Assembly (NCBI RefSeq): GCF_009696675.1
Contig: NZ_VULN01000008.1
Coordinates: forward strand, 39,907-103,906
DNA length: 64,000 nt
Reading direction: 5' to 3'
Source: Acidaminococcus fermentans
GTDB taxonomy: Bacteria; Bacillota; Negativicutes; Acidaminococcales; Acidaminococcaceae
Notes under the pieces: model-generated
What the model was told of the DNA's origin: nothing
The model's database searches: none
Seen by the model: the letters and a program-made list of their open reading frames with translations, nothing else
Program-made: the position numbers and the translations under genes
Shown here: one piece after another, positions 8,550 to 16,874 of the stretch
Layout of the letters: the number at the start of each line of letters is the position of its first letter
Position numbering within the stretch: position 1 is the stretch's first letter

Positions 8550-9386
8550 TTGAACTTTTCAGAATTTGCAACCGGGTTGTTTCCTTTTTGCTCTGGTCAC
8601 CTAGGCAAAGAACAATACTTTAATGAAATTATTGGAAATTTTATTCAGGATTCCGCCATGGATTCATGTCCGATTCTTGAGAAGAAGCCTGACACTAAAT
8701 ATCGTTATTTAAGCGGCAAACGTGTTATTCCACTTAAAGAGGCTAAATACATTTATAATCATCGTGATAAGAAAAAATTTTCCCAATGGATTGCAACTCA
8801 AACCGATGAATTTGATTCATATGACGGTGTAGTAGGCTGGTTAAAAAGCAATGGTATAAATGATACTTATGCAGACGATGCTTGTGCCGATTTATTCGAG
8901 CAGATTTTATGTGATATTGTTTCTTCATCAAAAAATAAGCGCTCTCTTAAACCACCAATATCAAAGCTATTATCAGGCAGAGACTTAGAGCATCTTGATA
9001 AATTTATGAACGATTTTAACGAAATTCTGAAATTTTGTATTAGCACAGATCCTACAATTGAACCTATGCCACTTGAACTTCCAACACAATTCGATATGTT
9101 ATATGAAATGTGGAAATATAGAGATACCGATTTTAAAAATGCGAAGCTCAATTCACTAAAATATGATATTATTAATAATCTCTACGATTATTTTTCTTAT
9201 TGGGGACTTTTGATGTCATATGATACAGTTAGCGGCTATTGTGTATATAAAAAGCCACTTTATCCAAGAAGTGAAGAAGTTAAAAAATCCCATCAAAAAA
9301 AGATGCTTGCTTTTAGAAAGATATTTGCTAATTTGCATGAAAATCTATGTGAATTCGTTAATAATGCCGATTTGCCGATACAATAA
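8550..9386 (+). CDS. AT-rich orphan gene of unknown function, possible element cargo
   Basis: A 278-residue protein translated from TTG 8550; GGGAGG precedes it by eight bases, and the nearby ATG at 8545 is followed at once by a stop. Base composition is far more AT-rich than the flanking genes, and it lies opposite to them, which suggests separate acquisition. Near residues 50-72 there is a YLSGKRVIPLKEAKYIYNH stretch. No catalytic motif, membrane span or signal peptide is evident. The N-terminal pattern vaguely recalls proteins associated with defence loci, but I cannot name a family. Isolated AT-rich cargo next to an XRE regulator in a mobile element is a typical place for defence genes. 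Confidence 0.7.
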   Translation: MNFSEFATGLFPFCSGHLGKEQYFNEIIGNFIQDSAMDSCPILEKKPDTKYRYLSGKRVIPLKEAKYIYNHRDKKKFSQWIATQTDEFDSYDGVVGWLKSNGINDTYADDACADLFEQILCDIVSSSKNKRSLKPPISKLLSGRDLEHLDKFMNDFNEILKFCISTDPTIEPMPLELPTQFDMLYEMWKYRDTDFKNAKLNSLKYDIINNLYDYFSYWGLLMSYDTVSGYCVYKKPLYPRSEEVKKSHQKKMLAFRKIFANLHENLCEFVNNADLPIQ

Positions 9387-9391
9387 AAAAA

Positions 9392-9430
9392 GAGCTATCT
9401 ACATGACCTTTCAGTCAATATAGATAGCTC
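9392..9430. terminator. Bidirectional terminator hairpin after the orphan gene
   Basis: A perfect 10-bp stem (GAGCTATCTA / TAGATAGCTC) with a 19-base loop follows the orphan gene's TAA. An A-run lies upstream on the plus strand, so it could also serve transcripts from the opposite strand. Confidence 0.7.
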
Positions 9431-9481
9431 CATTTTACAGCTCCGCATAAAACACATCGGGCTATTGAGGTAACTTCTACT

Positions 9482-9676
9482 TTATCTTAGTAAGCTTATA
9501 TCTTTTGCTGCATCCACCTGGGATACAACATCTTCCCAAGGGATCTGCACAAGTTTTCTTTGACTAGTCTTAATTTCGAGTATGACTTTATCTCCTTCAA
9601 CGATAGCATCAAAAACTCGTTGTCCATTAAGAGTTGTATCGTGCAAATTTCTAATCTGTTTCCTAATTTTCACCAT
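9482..9676 (-). CDS. Small hypothetical protein co-transcribed with XRE regulator
   Basis: A 64-residue basic protein starting MVKIRKQIRNLHD, mostly predicted beta strand (FDAIVEGDKVILEI). ATG 9676 lies eight bases after AGGAGG; the GTG two codons upstream is too close to that site. It starts 17 bases after the XRE regulator gene stops, on the same strand, so the two form an operon. No family recognised. Confidence 0.55.
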   Translation of the reverse strand: MVKIRKQIRNLHDTTLNGQRVFDAIVEGDKVILEIKTSQRKLVQIPWEDVVSQVDAAKDISLLR

Positions 9677-9693
9677 ATACACTGCCTCCTCTT

Positions 9694-10497
9694 TTAAAAT
9701 GGAATTTCTTCATCAAACTGTTGTGGCGGATCATCCTCATTTTCACCTTTCATGAAAGAATCAATGATATACCTGAATTCCTGCTTTACTTTTGGATGCT
9801 TTGTATTTTCAGCCACTGCTGCATAAAGGTTGTTAATGAACTCTGCCAGTTTGGAATCGCCATGATCACTGCACAGATATTGCGGTTCTTGTCCCGGTAT
9901 GCTCATCCATATCTCTTTTGCAAAGACCTCCGAGTCATTGGTACGATACACACTCTTAGAAATATTCATGAGGTGCAAGTAGGCTCCATTCTTTAACCTC
10001 AATTCGAAACAATCCCCATGAATCGAAGTATGAACACCGAACGAATTTGAAACAAATACGACTCTTGAAACCTCTTCCGGGTACTCGCTCTCTCCCTCTT
10101 CATAGAAACGATGAAAATCAAATAATGGATGATTTGTAATACCATTCTGATCCGTTTCCATGTTGTTTAAACTTTCTGCCGAAACTCTTTCCCAGGCTAA
10201 CAAATCATGAACTGTATCATGTTCCAACTTTTTCAAAAATGATATTAAATATCGTTCCGTCGGTGTGAGCGAAGATATATCCACTTTCAAAAGAGTATCG
10301 ATACTAACATGGAGTACTTTTGCTATATTCATAATGAAATCAATACCTGGCCGACTTCCACCGTCCTTGCTAGTTCTAGATATATATCCGGCGCTGACAC
10401 CTGCATCACTTTCAACCTCACCAATTTTCCGGTTCTCACTTTTTATTAAGAAGTCAACATTGTCAAACAGTACCTTAGGATTGAACTGTTCCGTCAT
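9694..10497 (-). CDS. XRE-family transcriptional regulator of the mobile element
   Basis: A 267-residue protein. Residues about 12-70 form a Cro/CI-type helix-turn-helix (KIGEVESDAGVSAGYISR followed by FIMNIAKVLHVSIDTLL). The remainder (about 190 residues) has no recognised domain and ends in an acidic EENEDDPP-like tail. It probably controls the element's own genes, perhaps including the divergently placed orphan gene. ATG 10497 is chosen because AGGAGG is then 10 bases away; the ATG at 10506 is only one base from it. A good promoter (10528-10556) lies upstream. Confidence 0.85.
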   Translation of the reverse strand: MTEQFNPKVLFDNVDFLIKSENRKIGEVESDAGVSAGYISRTSKDGGSRPGIDFIMNIAKVLHVSIDTLLKVDISSLTPTERYLISFLKKLEHDTVHDLLAWERVSAESLNNMETDQNGITNHPLFDFHRFYEEGESEYPEEVSRVVFVSNSFGVHTSIHGDCFELRLKNGAYLHLMNISKSVYRTNDSEVFAKEIWMSIPGQEPQYLCSDHGDSKLAEFINNLYAAVAENTKHPKVKQEFRYIIDSFMKGENEDDPPQQFDEEIPF

Positions 10498-10527
10498 ATC
10501 TATCATTCCTCCTTTGATTATATGTAA

Positions 10528-10556
10528 ATAATATCATGTTTTTACCTATACGTCAA
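10528..10556 (-). promoter_or_regulatory. Promoter of the XRE regulator gene
   Basis: On the minus strand TTGACG (10556-10551) and TATTAT (10533-10528) are separated by exactly 17 bases, 31 bases before the chosen start codon. This is the best sigma-70 type match in the element. The palindrome at 10643-10680 lies further upstream. Confidence 0.75.
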
Positions 10557-10799
10557 TATTTTAAAAAAGTTGATTTATAGGCCAATTATTCCGCAGTTCT
10601 GGTATCTTATTGAACTTAAGGATTTTCCCAGCGGTCATCCTTTACGGCAGTAACGATAAAAAGCTATCGTTACTGCCGTATTCTTATTGCCGTCTTTTTC
10701 TTCGCCTTTGCCTTAAGGCCACTCCCCTATTTCCAGGCACAAAAAAAGCCGGCCATCTGCCGACGTTTGCCAAGCCCCCGCTATATATGGACTTTTCCA
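10557..10799. other. Element edge region with 16-bp perfect palindrome
   Basis: No gene is seen here. A perfect inverted repeat (16-bp arms, 10643-10658 and 10665-10680, loop of 6) lies between the XRE gene and the truncated hsdM. There is no T-run directly after either side, so a simple terminator is not certain; a recombination or protein-binding site is possible. The rest is unremarkable. Confidence 0.55.
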
Positions 10800-10847
10800 C
10801 TATGCACACCGTCCCCAATATTGTATCAATCCCAAGCATCTTTGCTC

Positions 10848-11408
10848 ACAGATTACATCTTCCGGGTTGGGCGTCACCAGGTCCACCATCATACGGATGA
10901 TATGCCGGGGCGTACGGAACTGACCATTGGTCCCGGCAGTAGCGATTTTGGACAACAGGTATTCATAGAGATCTCCCCGGATATCGCTGTCCTTCCAATC
11001 GATTTCGTCCATGGCCGTAACAATCTGTTCCAACAGTTGGGGTGTGGGAATCTTGAAAATGGCATCGGCCATGTATTTGGAATAGGCACTTTCTTCATCC
11101 CCGTGAAGTCCCTTGATAAAAGGAAATACCTGTTCCTGGACAATTTTATACATTTCTTCAGCAGGATAGTTTTTAAATTGGGACCACCGGCACAGCTGAT
11201 GAGTTTCATCGAAGATACTGTTATAAGGAATTCCCAGCATCAGGCTGCTGGAACTTTTTTCGTTGTCCACCACATCCAGTTCCCGGATGAACATCAGGTA
11301 CGTAATCTGTTCGATCACATCCAGCGGATTGGTAATTCCACCGGTCCAAAACATTTGCCAAAGACGGTCTACTTTATTTTTCAGTTCACCAGTAATCACA
11401 GCCAGCAC
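10848..11408 (-). pseudogene. hsdM: hsdM fragment: type I restriction-modification methylase, N-terminal part only
   Basis: The first 187 residues match the N-terminal helical domain of HsdM, the methylase subunit of type I restriction systems (ELKNKVDRLWQMFWTGG, then TPRHIIRMMVDLVTPNPEDV). Homology stops at codon 187 (about 10848), exactly where the S-adenosylmethionine-binding motif (normally DPACGTGGFL) should begin. Fifteen unrelated residues and a stop at 10800 follow. The gene cannot encode an active methylase. The break most simply marks the junction with the mobile element to its left, with the rest of hsdM perhaps lying beyond the left window edge. GTG 11408 or GTG 11399 is the start. 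Confidence 0.85.
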
Positions 11409-11450
11409 CCCTTGTACGGATTATTCATTCAAGCAAAGCATCATGAAGCC

Positions 11451-11456
11451 ATTATA
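11451..11456 (-). promoter_or_regulatory. Extended -10 box upstream of hsdM fragment
   Basis: On the minus strand the sequence reads TATGATATAAT, an extended -10 element (TG-N-TATAAT-like) 43 bases before the start codon. The same TATGRTATAAT form recurs before several other minus-strand genes in the window. Confidence 0.55.
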
Positions 11457-11953
11457 TCATACTTTTCAGTTTTCCTCTTCTCAAGGAAGCAGGTCATTTG
11501 TGTCAACAGGTTCTCGTTGAAACCTTTATCACAGTATAGTTATCCATTCATATCCGAAAGTGAAGCGTGCTGCATGACCTCCGGCCAAACCCATCCACCG
11601 TCCTGTGGACGGTCCCCCTTCCCTTTCAGGGAAGGACTTCAACGTGGTATGCCTGCTTATGCCCCCATGGTATGTAGAGCTTTGTCTTTTTGATCTTTTT
11701 TTCTCTTATTAAACTATATTATATTAATCTATACTATACTAATCTATGCCGCCATCTGACGGACATCCTGGATACCCGTTGGTATGCCATTGGTTGCCCG
11801 GGGAAACGGACCCCCGTGCAGGCGGGCGGCTCTGGCGATATTTTGCCTTCGGCAAAAATCTTGAACCGCCCCTACGGCGGTGGGCGTGGCATAGGATGAA
11901 AATCGGACCGCACGACTGTACCGGCTGGCACCAACGCAACTGTCTTTACATCC

Positions 11954-11982
11954 TTGCCCTTCCATGTAAACTGTGGGATAAT
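11954..11982 (+). promoter_or_regulatory. Promoter of the EAL-domain gene
   Basis: TTGCCC (11954-11959) and GATAAT (11977-11982) are spaced by 17 bases, with TG two bases before the -10 box. The start codon at 12036 lies 53 bases downstream, after an AAGGAG ribosome-binding site. Confidence 0.65.
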
Positions 11983-12035
11983 TAATAGAGTGAAAAAAAG
12001 AAGCAAAACAGCACTGGAAACAAGGAGATGGCACT

Positions 12036-14378
12036 ATGGTAGCAGCAGACTGTATGGGAAAGTACATTCTCCAGCACTTGGAGGAGGCACTGGAAAACCA
12101 CTGGGTCCAGGTGTATTATCAGCCGGTGATCCGTACCCTTACAGGGGATCTGTGCGGTCTGGAGGCCCTGGCCCGATGGGTGGACCCCCAGTCGGGAATC
12201 CTTTCCCCGGCCACCTTCATCCCGGTGCTGGAAGAGGCCCGGCAGATCCACCGGCTGGATGCTTATATGCTGGAAGAAGTGTGCCGCACCATCCGCCAGC
12301 GGCTGGATGCCAACCTTCCCATCATCCCGGTTTCCTTCAACCTGTCCCGGTATGATTTCTCCAGCCTGGATGTTTTTTCCCTGGTGGAAGATACCCGGCA
12401 GAAATACAACATTCCCCGGGATTTCCTCCATGTGGAGATTACGGAAAGCGTCCTGGCCCAGAATGCGGGAGAGGTGCATCAGGAAGTGGACCGGCTCCGG
12501 GCTGAAGGCTACGAGGTGTGGCTGGATGATTTCGGCAGCGGCTTCTCTTCTCTCAACATCCTGAAGGACTTCCAGCTGGATCTGATCAAGCTGGACATGG
12601 GCTTCCTCCGGAATTTTACGGAAAAGTCCCGGACCATTGTTTCTTCAGCCATTACCATGGCCAAGCGTCTGAGGCTCAAGACCCTGGTGGAAGGGGTGGA
12701 AACCCGGGAACAGGCGGACTTTTTGGCCTCCATCGGCTGCGGACGGCAGCAGGGCTTCTACTATGGAAAGCCCCAGCCTCTGAAGGATACCCTGGCTTTG
12801 ATGGAACAGGAAAAACGGGTGGTGGAACCCCGGAAGTGGTGCCACTATTATGACCGGGCCAGCGGCGAAATCCACGAAACGAACAGTCCCCTGGCTCTTT
12901 TTGGCATGGATGAAAAAGGGGCCATCCGTTATCTTTATACCAATGGGGCTTATGACAATGCCATCCGCCACATGGGCTATACCCTCCAGGAGATCCAATA
13001 CAATCTGAATCATCCGGAAAACAGGGATGCCCTCCGCACCTACCTGTTCTGTGTGGAACGGTCCCGGACCACGCACCGACCGGAATCCTATGTCTACATC
13101 GACGGCGGAGATTACGTGCTGGTCCGGCTCCAGGTGGTCTGTGAGATGAACGGCCATCTGCTGATCACCACCACCCTCACCAACGTTTCCCAAAGCAACG
13201 CCCAGATCCGCCAGAACAAAATGGATGCCAATCTCCGGTATCTGTACAGCATGTTCGATGATGTGAACCTGGTGGATTTGAAAAAAAATACCATTGAGAT
13301 GCTTTATGCCAACAACAACTCCAGCCATGTGTCCAGTCCCCGGAAGTTCCAGGATATCCGGACGGCCTTGAAGGATTTTGCCCGGAAGAGGATATTCGAG
13401 GAAGACCAGGCGACTTATCTGGCCTTCACGGACCCGGACACCGTGCTGGCCCGCATCCAGAAAAGCCCCACCGGAAGGATTTCCCAGCTGTTCCGGTGCC
13501 GGAACAGCACGGGCAACTACACCTGGCGGGAATGTATGGCCATCCAGCTGACCCATGGGGACAGTTCCCAGATCAAATATTTCTGGAAGGACCGGAACCG
13601 CCGTTTTCGGGGGGCCAGCCAGGCCTTTCTGGACCATTACGGCTTCCAGTCTGAAAAAGAGATTATCGGGAAAACCGATGAGGACATGAACTGGCACCGG
13701 GATAATATCCCCTACCGACAGGATGAACTGGATGTCCTGCAAAAGGGAATCACTGTTAAAGACGTGCCGGGAGAATGTATCGTAAAAGGCCAGCTCCATC
13801 CCATTACCTGCAGCAAATGGCCCCTGTACTGGAACGGGCAGATCATCGGGCTTATGGGATATTTTCTGGATATGGAGAAACTGAACCGAAAGCTGCGTCA
13901 CGAACTCCCCACACCCTATGATGATGTAATATCCGGTCTGCGGAACCGGCAGGGATTCCTGGAAGACCTGATCCACTGCCAGGAAGATACAGAAGGAGAG
14001 GCCCGCCTCTATTGTCTGATTTTACTGGAAAGCTGTTTTGACAACTATCTGAAAAAAAGCTACGAACCGGCTCTGCTCCAGGATCTGATCCGGAAAGAGG
14101 CTCAGATTATCCAGAACCTGGCTGGCAAAGATTCCGCCATTTCCCGGCTCTACAATTCCACCTTTGCCATTATCCGCCGGGAAGCCAACCCGGAAGAATC
14201 GGAAGCCCTGGCCCGGAAGATCCAGAAACGGCTCCAGGCCATCCACCAGGTCAACGGGAACCCGGTAACGGTAACTTTCCGCTGGAGCATCGTCCATTCC
14301 ACCGATCCTCTGCTGAAGAAAAAAATCGGTCCCAGCCAGATCTATCGGCTGGTGCTGAAGAAGTTGAGGGAAGAATAA
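12036..14378 (+). CDS. EAL-domain cyclic-di-GMP phosphodiesterase with PAS and degenerate GGDEF-like domains
   Basis: A 780-residue cytoplasmic protein with the EAL domain first, an unusual order. The domain has the residues expected of an active enzyme: EAL at 43-45, NLSRYDF near 102, EITES at 134-138, DDFGSG at 164-169, EGVET at 219-223. The middle contains PAS-like segments (one around residues 290-400, another around 525-600 with GKTDEDMNWHRD). The C-terminal about 140 residues begin ISGLRNRQGFLEDL, like the start of a GGDEF domain, but the GGDEF motif itself is absent, so cyclase activity is unlikely. It probably hydrolyses cyclic-di-GMP in response to a ligand sensed by the PAS domains. 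The gene is monocistronic and ends inside a 25-bp hairpin. Confidence 0.9.
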   Translation: MVAADCMGKYILQHLEEALENHWVQVYYQPVIRTLTGDLCGLEALARWVDPQSGILSPATFIPVLEEARQIHRLDAYMLEEVCRTIRQRLDANLPIIPVSFNLSRYDFSSLDVFSLVEDTRQKYNIPRDFLHVEITESVLAQNAGEVHQEVDRLRAEGYEVWLDDFGSGFSSLNILKDFQLDLIKLDMGFLRNFTEKSRTIVSSAITMAKRLRLKTLVEGVETREQADFLASIGCGRQQGFYYGKPQPLKDTLALMEQEKRVVEPRKWCHYYDRASGEIHETNSPLALFGMDEKGAIRYLYTNGAYDNAIRHMGYTLQEIQYNLNHPENRDALRTYLFCVERSRTTHRPESYVYIDGGDYVLVRLQVVCEMNGHLLITTTLTNVSQSNAQIRQNKMDANLRYLYSMFDDVNLVDLKKNTIEMLYANNNSSHVSSPRKFQDIRTALKDFARKRIFEEDQATYLAFTDPDTVLARIQKSPTGRISQLFRCRNSTGNYTWRECMAIQLTHGDSSQIKYFWKDRNRRFRGASQAFLDHYGFQSEKEIIGKTDEDMNWHRDNIPYRQDELDVLQKGITVKDVPGECIVKGQLHPITCSKWPLYWNGQIIGLMGYFLDMEKLNRKLRHELPTPYDDVISGLRNRQGFLEDLIHCQEDTEGEARLYCLILLESCFDNYLKKSYEPALLQDLIRKEAQIIQNLAGKDSAISRLYNSTFAIIRREANPEESEALARKIQKRLQAIHQVNGNPVTVTFRWSIVHSTDPLLKKKIGPSQIYRLVLKKLREE

Positions 14379-14423
14379 AAGGGACTGCTGCACGCAACGT
14401 GCAGCAGTCCCTTTTATTCTTCC
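14369..14423. terminator. Convergent terminator, 25-bp perfect stem containing both stop codons
   Basis: Arms at 14369-14393 and 14399-14423 are perfectly complementary, with a 5-base loop. The stem includes the last codons and TAA of the EAL gene and, on the other strand, the last codons and TAA of the TIGR04076 gene; both end Glu-Glu-stop. It terminates both convergent transcripts. Confidence 0.9.
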
Positions 14424-14683
14424 ACCACTTCCGCCTTGAACACCATAATGGTATCCGCATCGCTGCAGCAGAACTCGGCGGTGCCTTTAGGCTGGCCGGG
14501 GATCTGGCCTCCGTACCGGAGAATGTCGATGTAGGGAAAGGCACAATGCATGGCCATGGGGCAGATTTTGCCCCGGTCTTCGTCGAAATCGAAGACCTCC
14601 CCCACATGATGGCCCCGGTGGCAGCCCATCTTCCCCCGCCGGTCGGTAACGGTGATCCGGATCTTCGGTCTGCGTCCAGCCAT
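14414..14683 (-). CDS. TIGR04076 family protein
   Basis: An 89-residue protein with the family's pattern: a start rich in basic residues, CHRGHHVGEVFDF near residue 21, CPMAMHCAFPYI near residue 41, and a pair of cysteines (FCCSDADTIMVF) near the end. The conserved cysteines and histidines suggest metal or redox chemistry, but the family has no established function. It lies 10 bases downstream of the bicupin gene on the same strand and is probably co-transcribed with it. Confidence 0.8.
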   Translation of the reverse strand: MAGRRPKIRITVTDRRGKMGCHRGHHVGEVFDFDEDRGKICPMAMHCAFPYIDILRYGGQIPGQPKGTAEFCCSDADTIMVFKAEVVEE

Positions 14684-14693
14684 GGCTTTCTCC

Positions 14694-15344
14694 CTATTCC
14701 AGGGTCAGCAGCAGAGCCATTTTAAAGGGCTTTTCTGCCTTCACCCAATGGAGCCCGTTTTTGGCGAACCGGAACTGTTCCCCCGCTTTCAGTGTATGGG
14801 CCTTTCCTTCGTAACCGATGATCCCTTCCCCGTCCAGGGCAAAGATCAGGGCATCCCCGGGGGCCGCATGTTCACTGAGACCGGTGCCGGCGTCAAAAGC
14901 CATGACCACGAATTTCATCTTTTCATTGTGGACCACATCCATATTCACGATCCGGCCTTCCTGATAGGGCAGCAATTCTGCCAGTTTGAATGCTTTGCCT
15001 GCTTCCACTGCTTTGTTCATGATATCCTCCTTCTGAATCTCTACTTCCACATACACCGTATCCACTTCTGCGCTCATGCCCACAGGGACTCCTGTAGGAG
15101 TCAGGATGCTCTGACCCGGTTCCAGCACCGTGCCTGCCAGGGCTCCGGTGAGCTGGAGCCGGCCTTCCTGGACCAGGAGCAGTTTGTAATAGGGATAGAT
15201 CTCCCCGCTGATGTCCGTCCCAGCCCCCAGAGAAAAGACCCACACCGGGTTCCGTCCTCCGGCGATCTGCTGGGAAACCGTGCACCCGGCCACCGGCTGA
15301 TGGGTCCGGCCCAGAGAAAACACCTGTCCCGCCGTCAGTTTCAT
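14694..15344 (-). CDS. Two-domain cupin protein
   Basis: A 216-residue protein with two cupin barrels in tandem (about residues 15-105 and 120-215). The second has the beta-barrel pattern GDALIFALDGEGIIGYEG and AGEQFRFAKNGLHWVKA. Few of the usual histidine metal ligands are present, so it may bind a ligand rather than catalyse. ATG 15344 follows AGGTGG and is preferred to the longer frame start. The partner TIGR04076 gene follows directly. Substrate unknown. Confidence 0.75.
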   Translation of the reverse strand: MKLTAGQVFSLGRTHQPVAGCTVSQQIAGGRNPVWVFSLGAGTDISGEIYPYYKLLLVQEGRLQLTGALAGTVLEPGQSILTPTGVPVGMSAEVDTVYVEVEIQKEDIMNKAVEAGKAFKLAELLPYQEGRIVNMDVVHNEKMKFVVMAFDAGTGLSEHAAPGDALIFALDGEGIIGYEGKAHTLKAGEQFRFAKNGLHWVKAEKPFKMALLLTLE

Positions 15345-15420
15345 GGGTACCACCTGCTTTCCTTTTGTTGGTTGTATTGTAACATGGGAAAAAGGGAAAG
15401 TACGTTGGTGAGACAACGGA

Positions 15421-15460
15421 AAAGGGGTGTTGCACGTTATGTTCAACACCCCCCTTTTTT
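15421..15460 (-). terminator. Terminator after the MATE transporter gene
   Basis: An AAAGGGGTGTTG / CAACACCCC stem with a loop of about 11 bases and flanking A- and T-runs lies just beyond the MATE stop codon. It belongs to the recurrent GTTGC/GCAAC-type terminator family of this window. Confidence 0.8.
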
Positions 15461-16826
15461 ATTCCTCCCCCTCCGGCAGCTTCTGGAAGAACTTCCGGAT
15501 CAGCACAACTGCCAGGAGGAAGCCGCAGAAATCGGAAACGCTCTGGCTCCATTCCAGGCCGGTGATCCCCAGAGCCCTGGGCAGCACCAGCAGAGTGGGA
15601 ATCAGGAACAGACCGCTGCGTCCGGCGGCCACCAGCATGGCTCCGGCGGTTTTCCGGGTGGTCTGGAGACACATGTTGGTTAAAATGGTGAGAGGCACCA
15701 GGAAGAAGGTAAGGGCCTGGCACCGTAAGGTACGGGACCCGATGGCAATCACCAGGGGATCATCCCGGAACTGTTCCAGAATGGGTACCGCCCACACAAT
15801 GGCAGCGGCAGCGGCTATGAGAGCGAACAGGGTGCCGCTTTTCACCGCAAACCAGAAGCCTTCCCGGAGCCGGCGGTACTTTTTGGCTCCGTAGCTGAAC
15901 CCGCACACCGGCTGGAAACCCTGGCCGAAGCCGATGATCACGGAGGCCGCAAAGAAACTGAGCCGGGTGACGATGGACATAGCCGCAATAGCTGCATCCC
16001 CGAAGGCCCCGGCCGCCACATTGAGGAAAATGGTGGACAGGCTCTGGGTGCCCTGGCGGATCAGGGACGGAGCCCCGCCGGCGATGATTTCCTTCAGGAT
16101 GGGCCAGGATGGATGCATGTTCTTCAGCCGGATGGGGATGTTGGCCCCCTGCCGGGTCATGAAAAGGAGGATGCAGAAACTGACAAACTGGCTGAGGATG
16201 GTGGCATAGGCTGCCCCGGCCACCCCCAGATGGAACTGGAAGATAAAGAGAGGATCCAGGAACACGTTGAGGAATCCTCCGATGGTGATCCCCACCATGG
16301 CAAAGGCGGCGCTGCCCTGGAACCGGAGATGGTTGTTCATCACCAGGCTGGACATCATTACGGGCGCCCCCACCAGGATCACGCTCATGTACTGGACTGC
16401 ATAGGGCAGGATGGTAGGGGTGGAACCGATAAGGGTAGCCAGCTGGGGAGCGAACAGGTTCCCCACCACTGCAATCAGAAGGCCGCAGAGAAACACGTAC
16501 AGGAAGCTGGTGGAAGCCATGGTTTCCGCCTCCGGCCGGCGTCTGGCCCCCAGGAGCCGGGAGATGCTGTTGCCGGAGCCGATGCCGAAAAAGAAGGCAA
16601 TGGCATGGATGATGGCCATGGTGGCAAAGGTGACCCCCACCGCTGCAGTGGAGGCGGTATCGATTTTGCTGACGAAATAAGTGTCCGCCATATTGTAGAA
16701 GCTGGTGCACATCATGCTGATAATGGAGGGCAGGGCCAGGGAAGCAATCAAAGGCTTCACCGGGGCCTCCAGCATCTTCTGGTACTTTCTGGCTTCTTTG
16801 GAAGGCTGAGGTGCTGTATCTGACAT
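15459..16826 (-). CDS. MATE-family multidrug/cation efflux transporter
   Basis: A 455-residue inner-membrane protein with about 12 hydrophobic segments in two homologous halves, the layout and length of MATE exporters. Features include SLALPSIISMMCTSFYNMADTYF-type first helices, GIGSGNSISRLLGA near residue 100 and GFGQGFQPVCGFSYGA in the second half. It likely exports drugs or metabolites using a sodium or proton gradient; substrate cannot be told. It begins 46 bases after an extended -10 box and ends in a terminator, so it is monocistronic. Confidence 0.9.
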   Translation of the reverse strand: MSDTAPQPSKEARKYQKMLEAPVKPLIASLALPSIISMMCTSFYNMADTYFVSKIDTASTAAVGVTFATMAIIHAIAFFFGIGSGNSISRLLGARRRPEAETMASTSFLYVFLCGLLIAVVGNLFAPQLATLIGSTPTILPYAVQYMSVILVGAPVMMSSLVMNNHLRFQGSAAFAMVGITIGGFLNVFLDPLFIFQFHLGVAGAAYATILSQFVSFCILLFMTRQGANIPIRLKNMHPSWPILKEIIAGGAPSLIRQGTQSLSTIFLNVAAGAFGDAAIAAMSIVTRLSFFAASVIIGFGQGFQPVCGFSYGAKKYRRLREGFWFAVKSGTLFALIAAAAAIVWAVPILEQFRDDPLVIAIGSRTLRCQALTFFLVPLTILTNMCLQTTRKTAGAMLVAAGRSGLFLIPTLLVLPRALGITGLEWSQSVSDFCGFLLAVVLIRKFFQKLPEGEE

Positions 16827-16874
16827 AAGAAAACCGCCAATCTGTCCGGACTGGGCTGGACAAGTATTTTTTCT

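Larger units (their letters stand above)
11409..12035. repeat. Repeat-rich intergenic region
   Basis: No gene is supported over these 627 bases. They contain: one copy of a 66-base dispersed repeat (about 11499-11565; second copy 61627-61692); a two-hairpin element at 11595-11633 (ACCGTCC/GGACGGT, then CCTTCCCT/AGGGAAGG); an imperfect 15-base tandem repeat at 11714-11743; a hairpin with ATTTTGCC arms at about 11841-11860; a GTAGGGGCGG-type motif (reverse strand, about 11868-11877); and the EAL gene promoter. A minus-strand frame across the middle is only a reading of the repeats. Confidence 0.65.

Noticed and set aside
11744..12067. A 107-codon minus-strand frame upstream of the EAL gene
   Set aside because: It reads through palindromic repeats and the EAL promoter, without a ribosome-binding site or recognisable motif.
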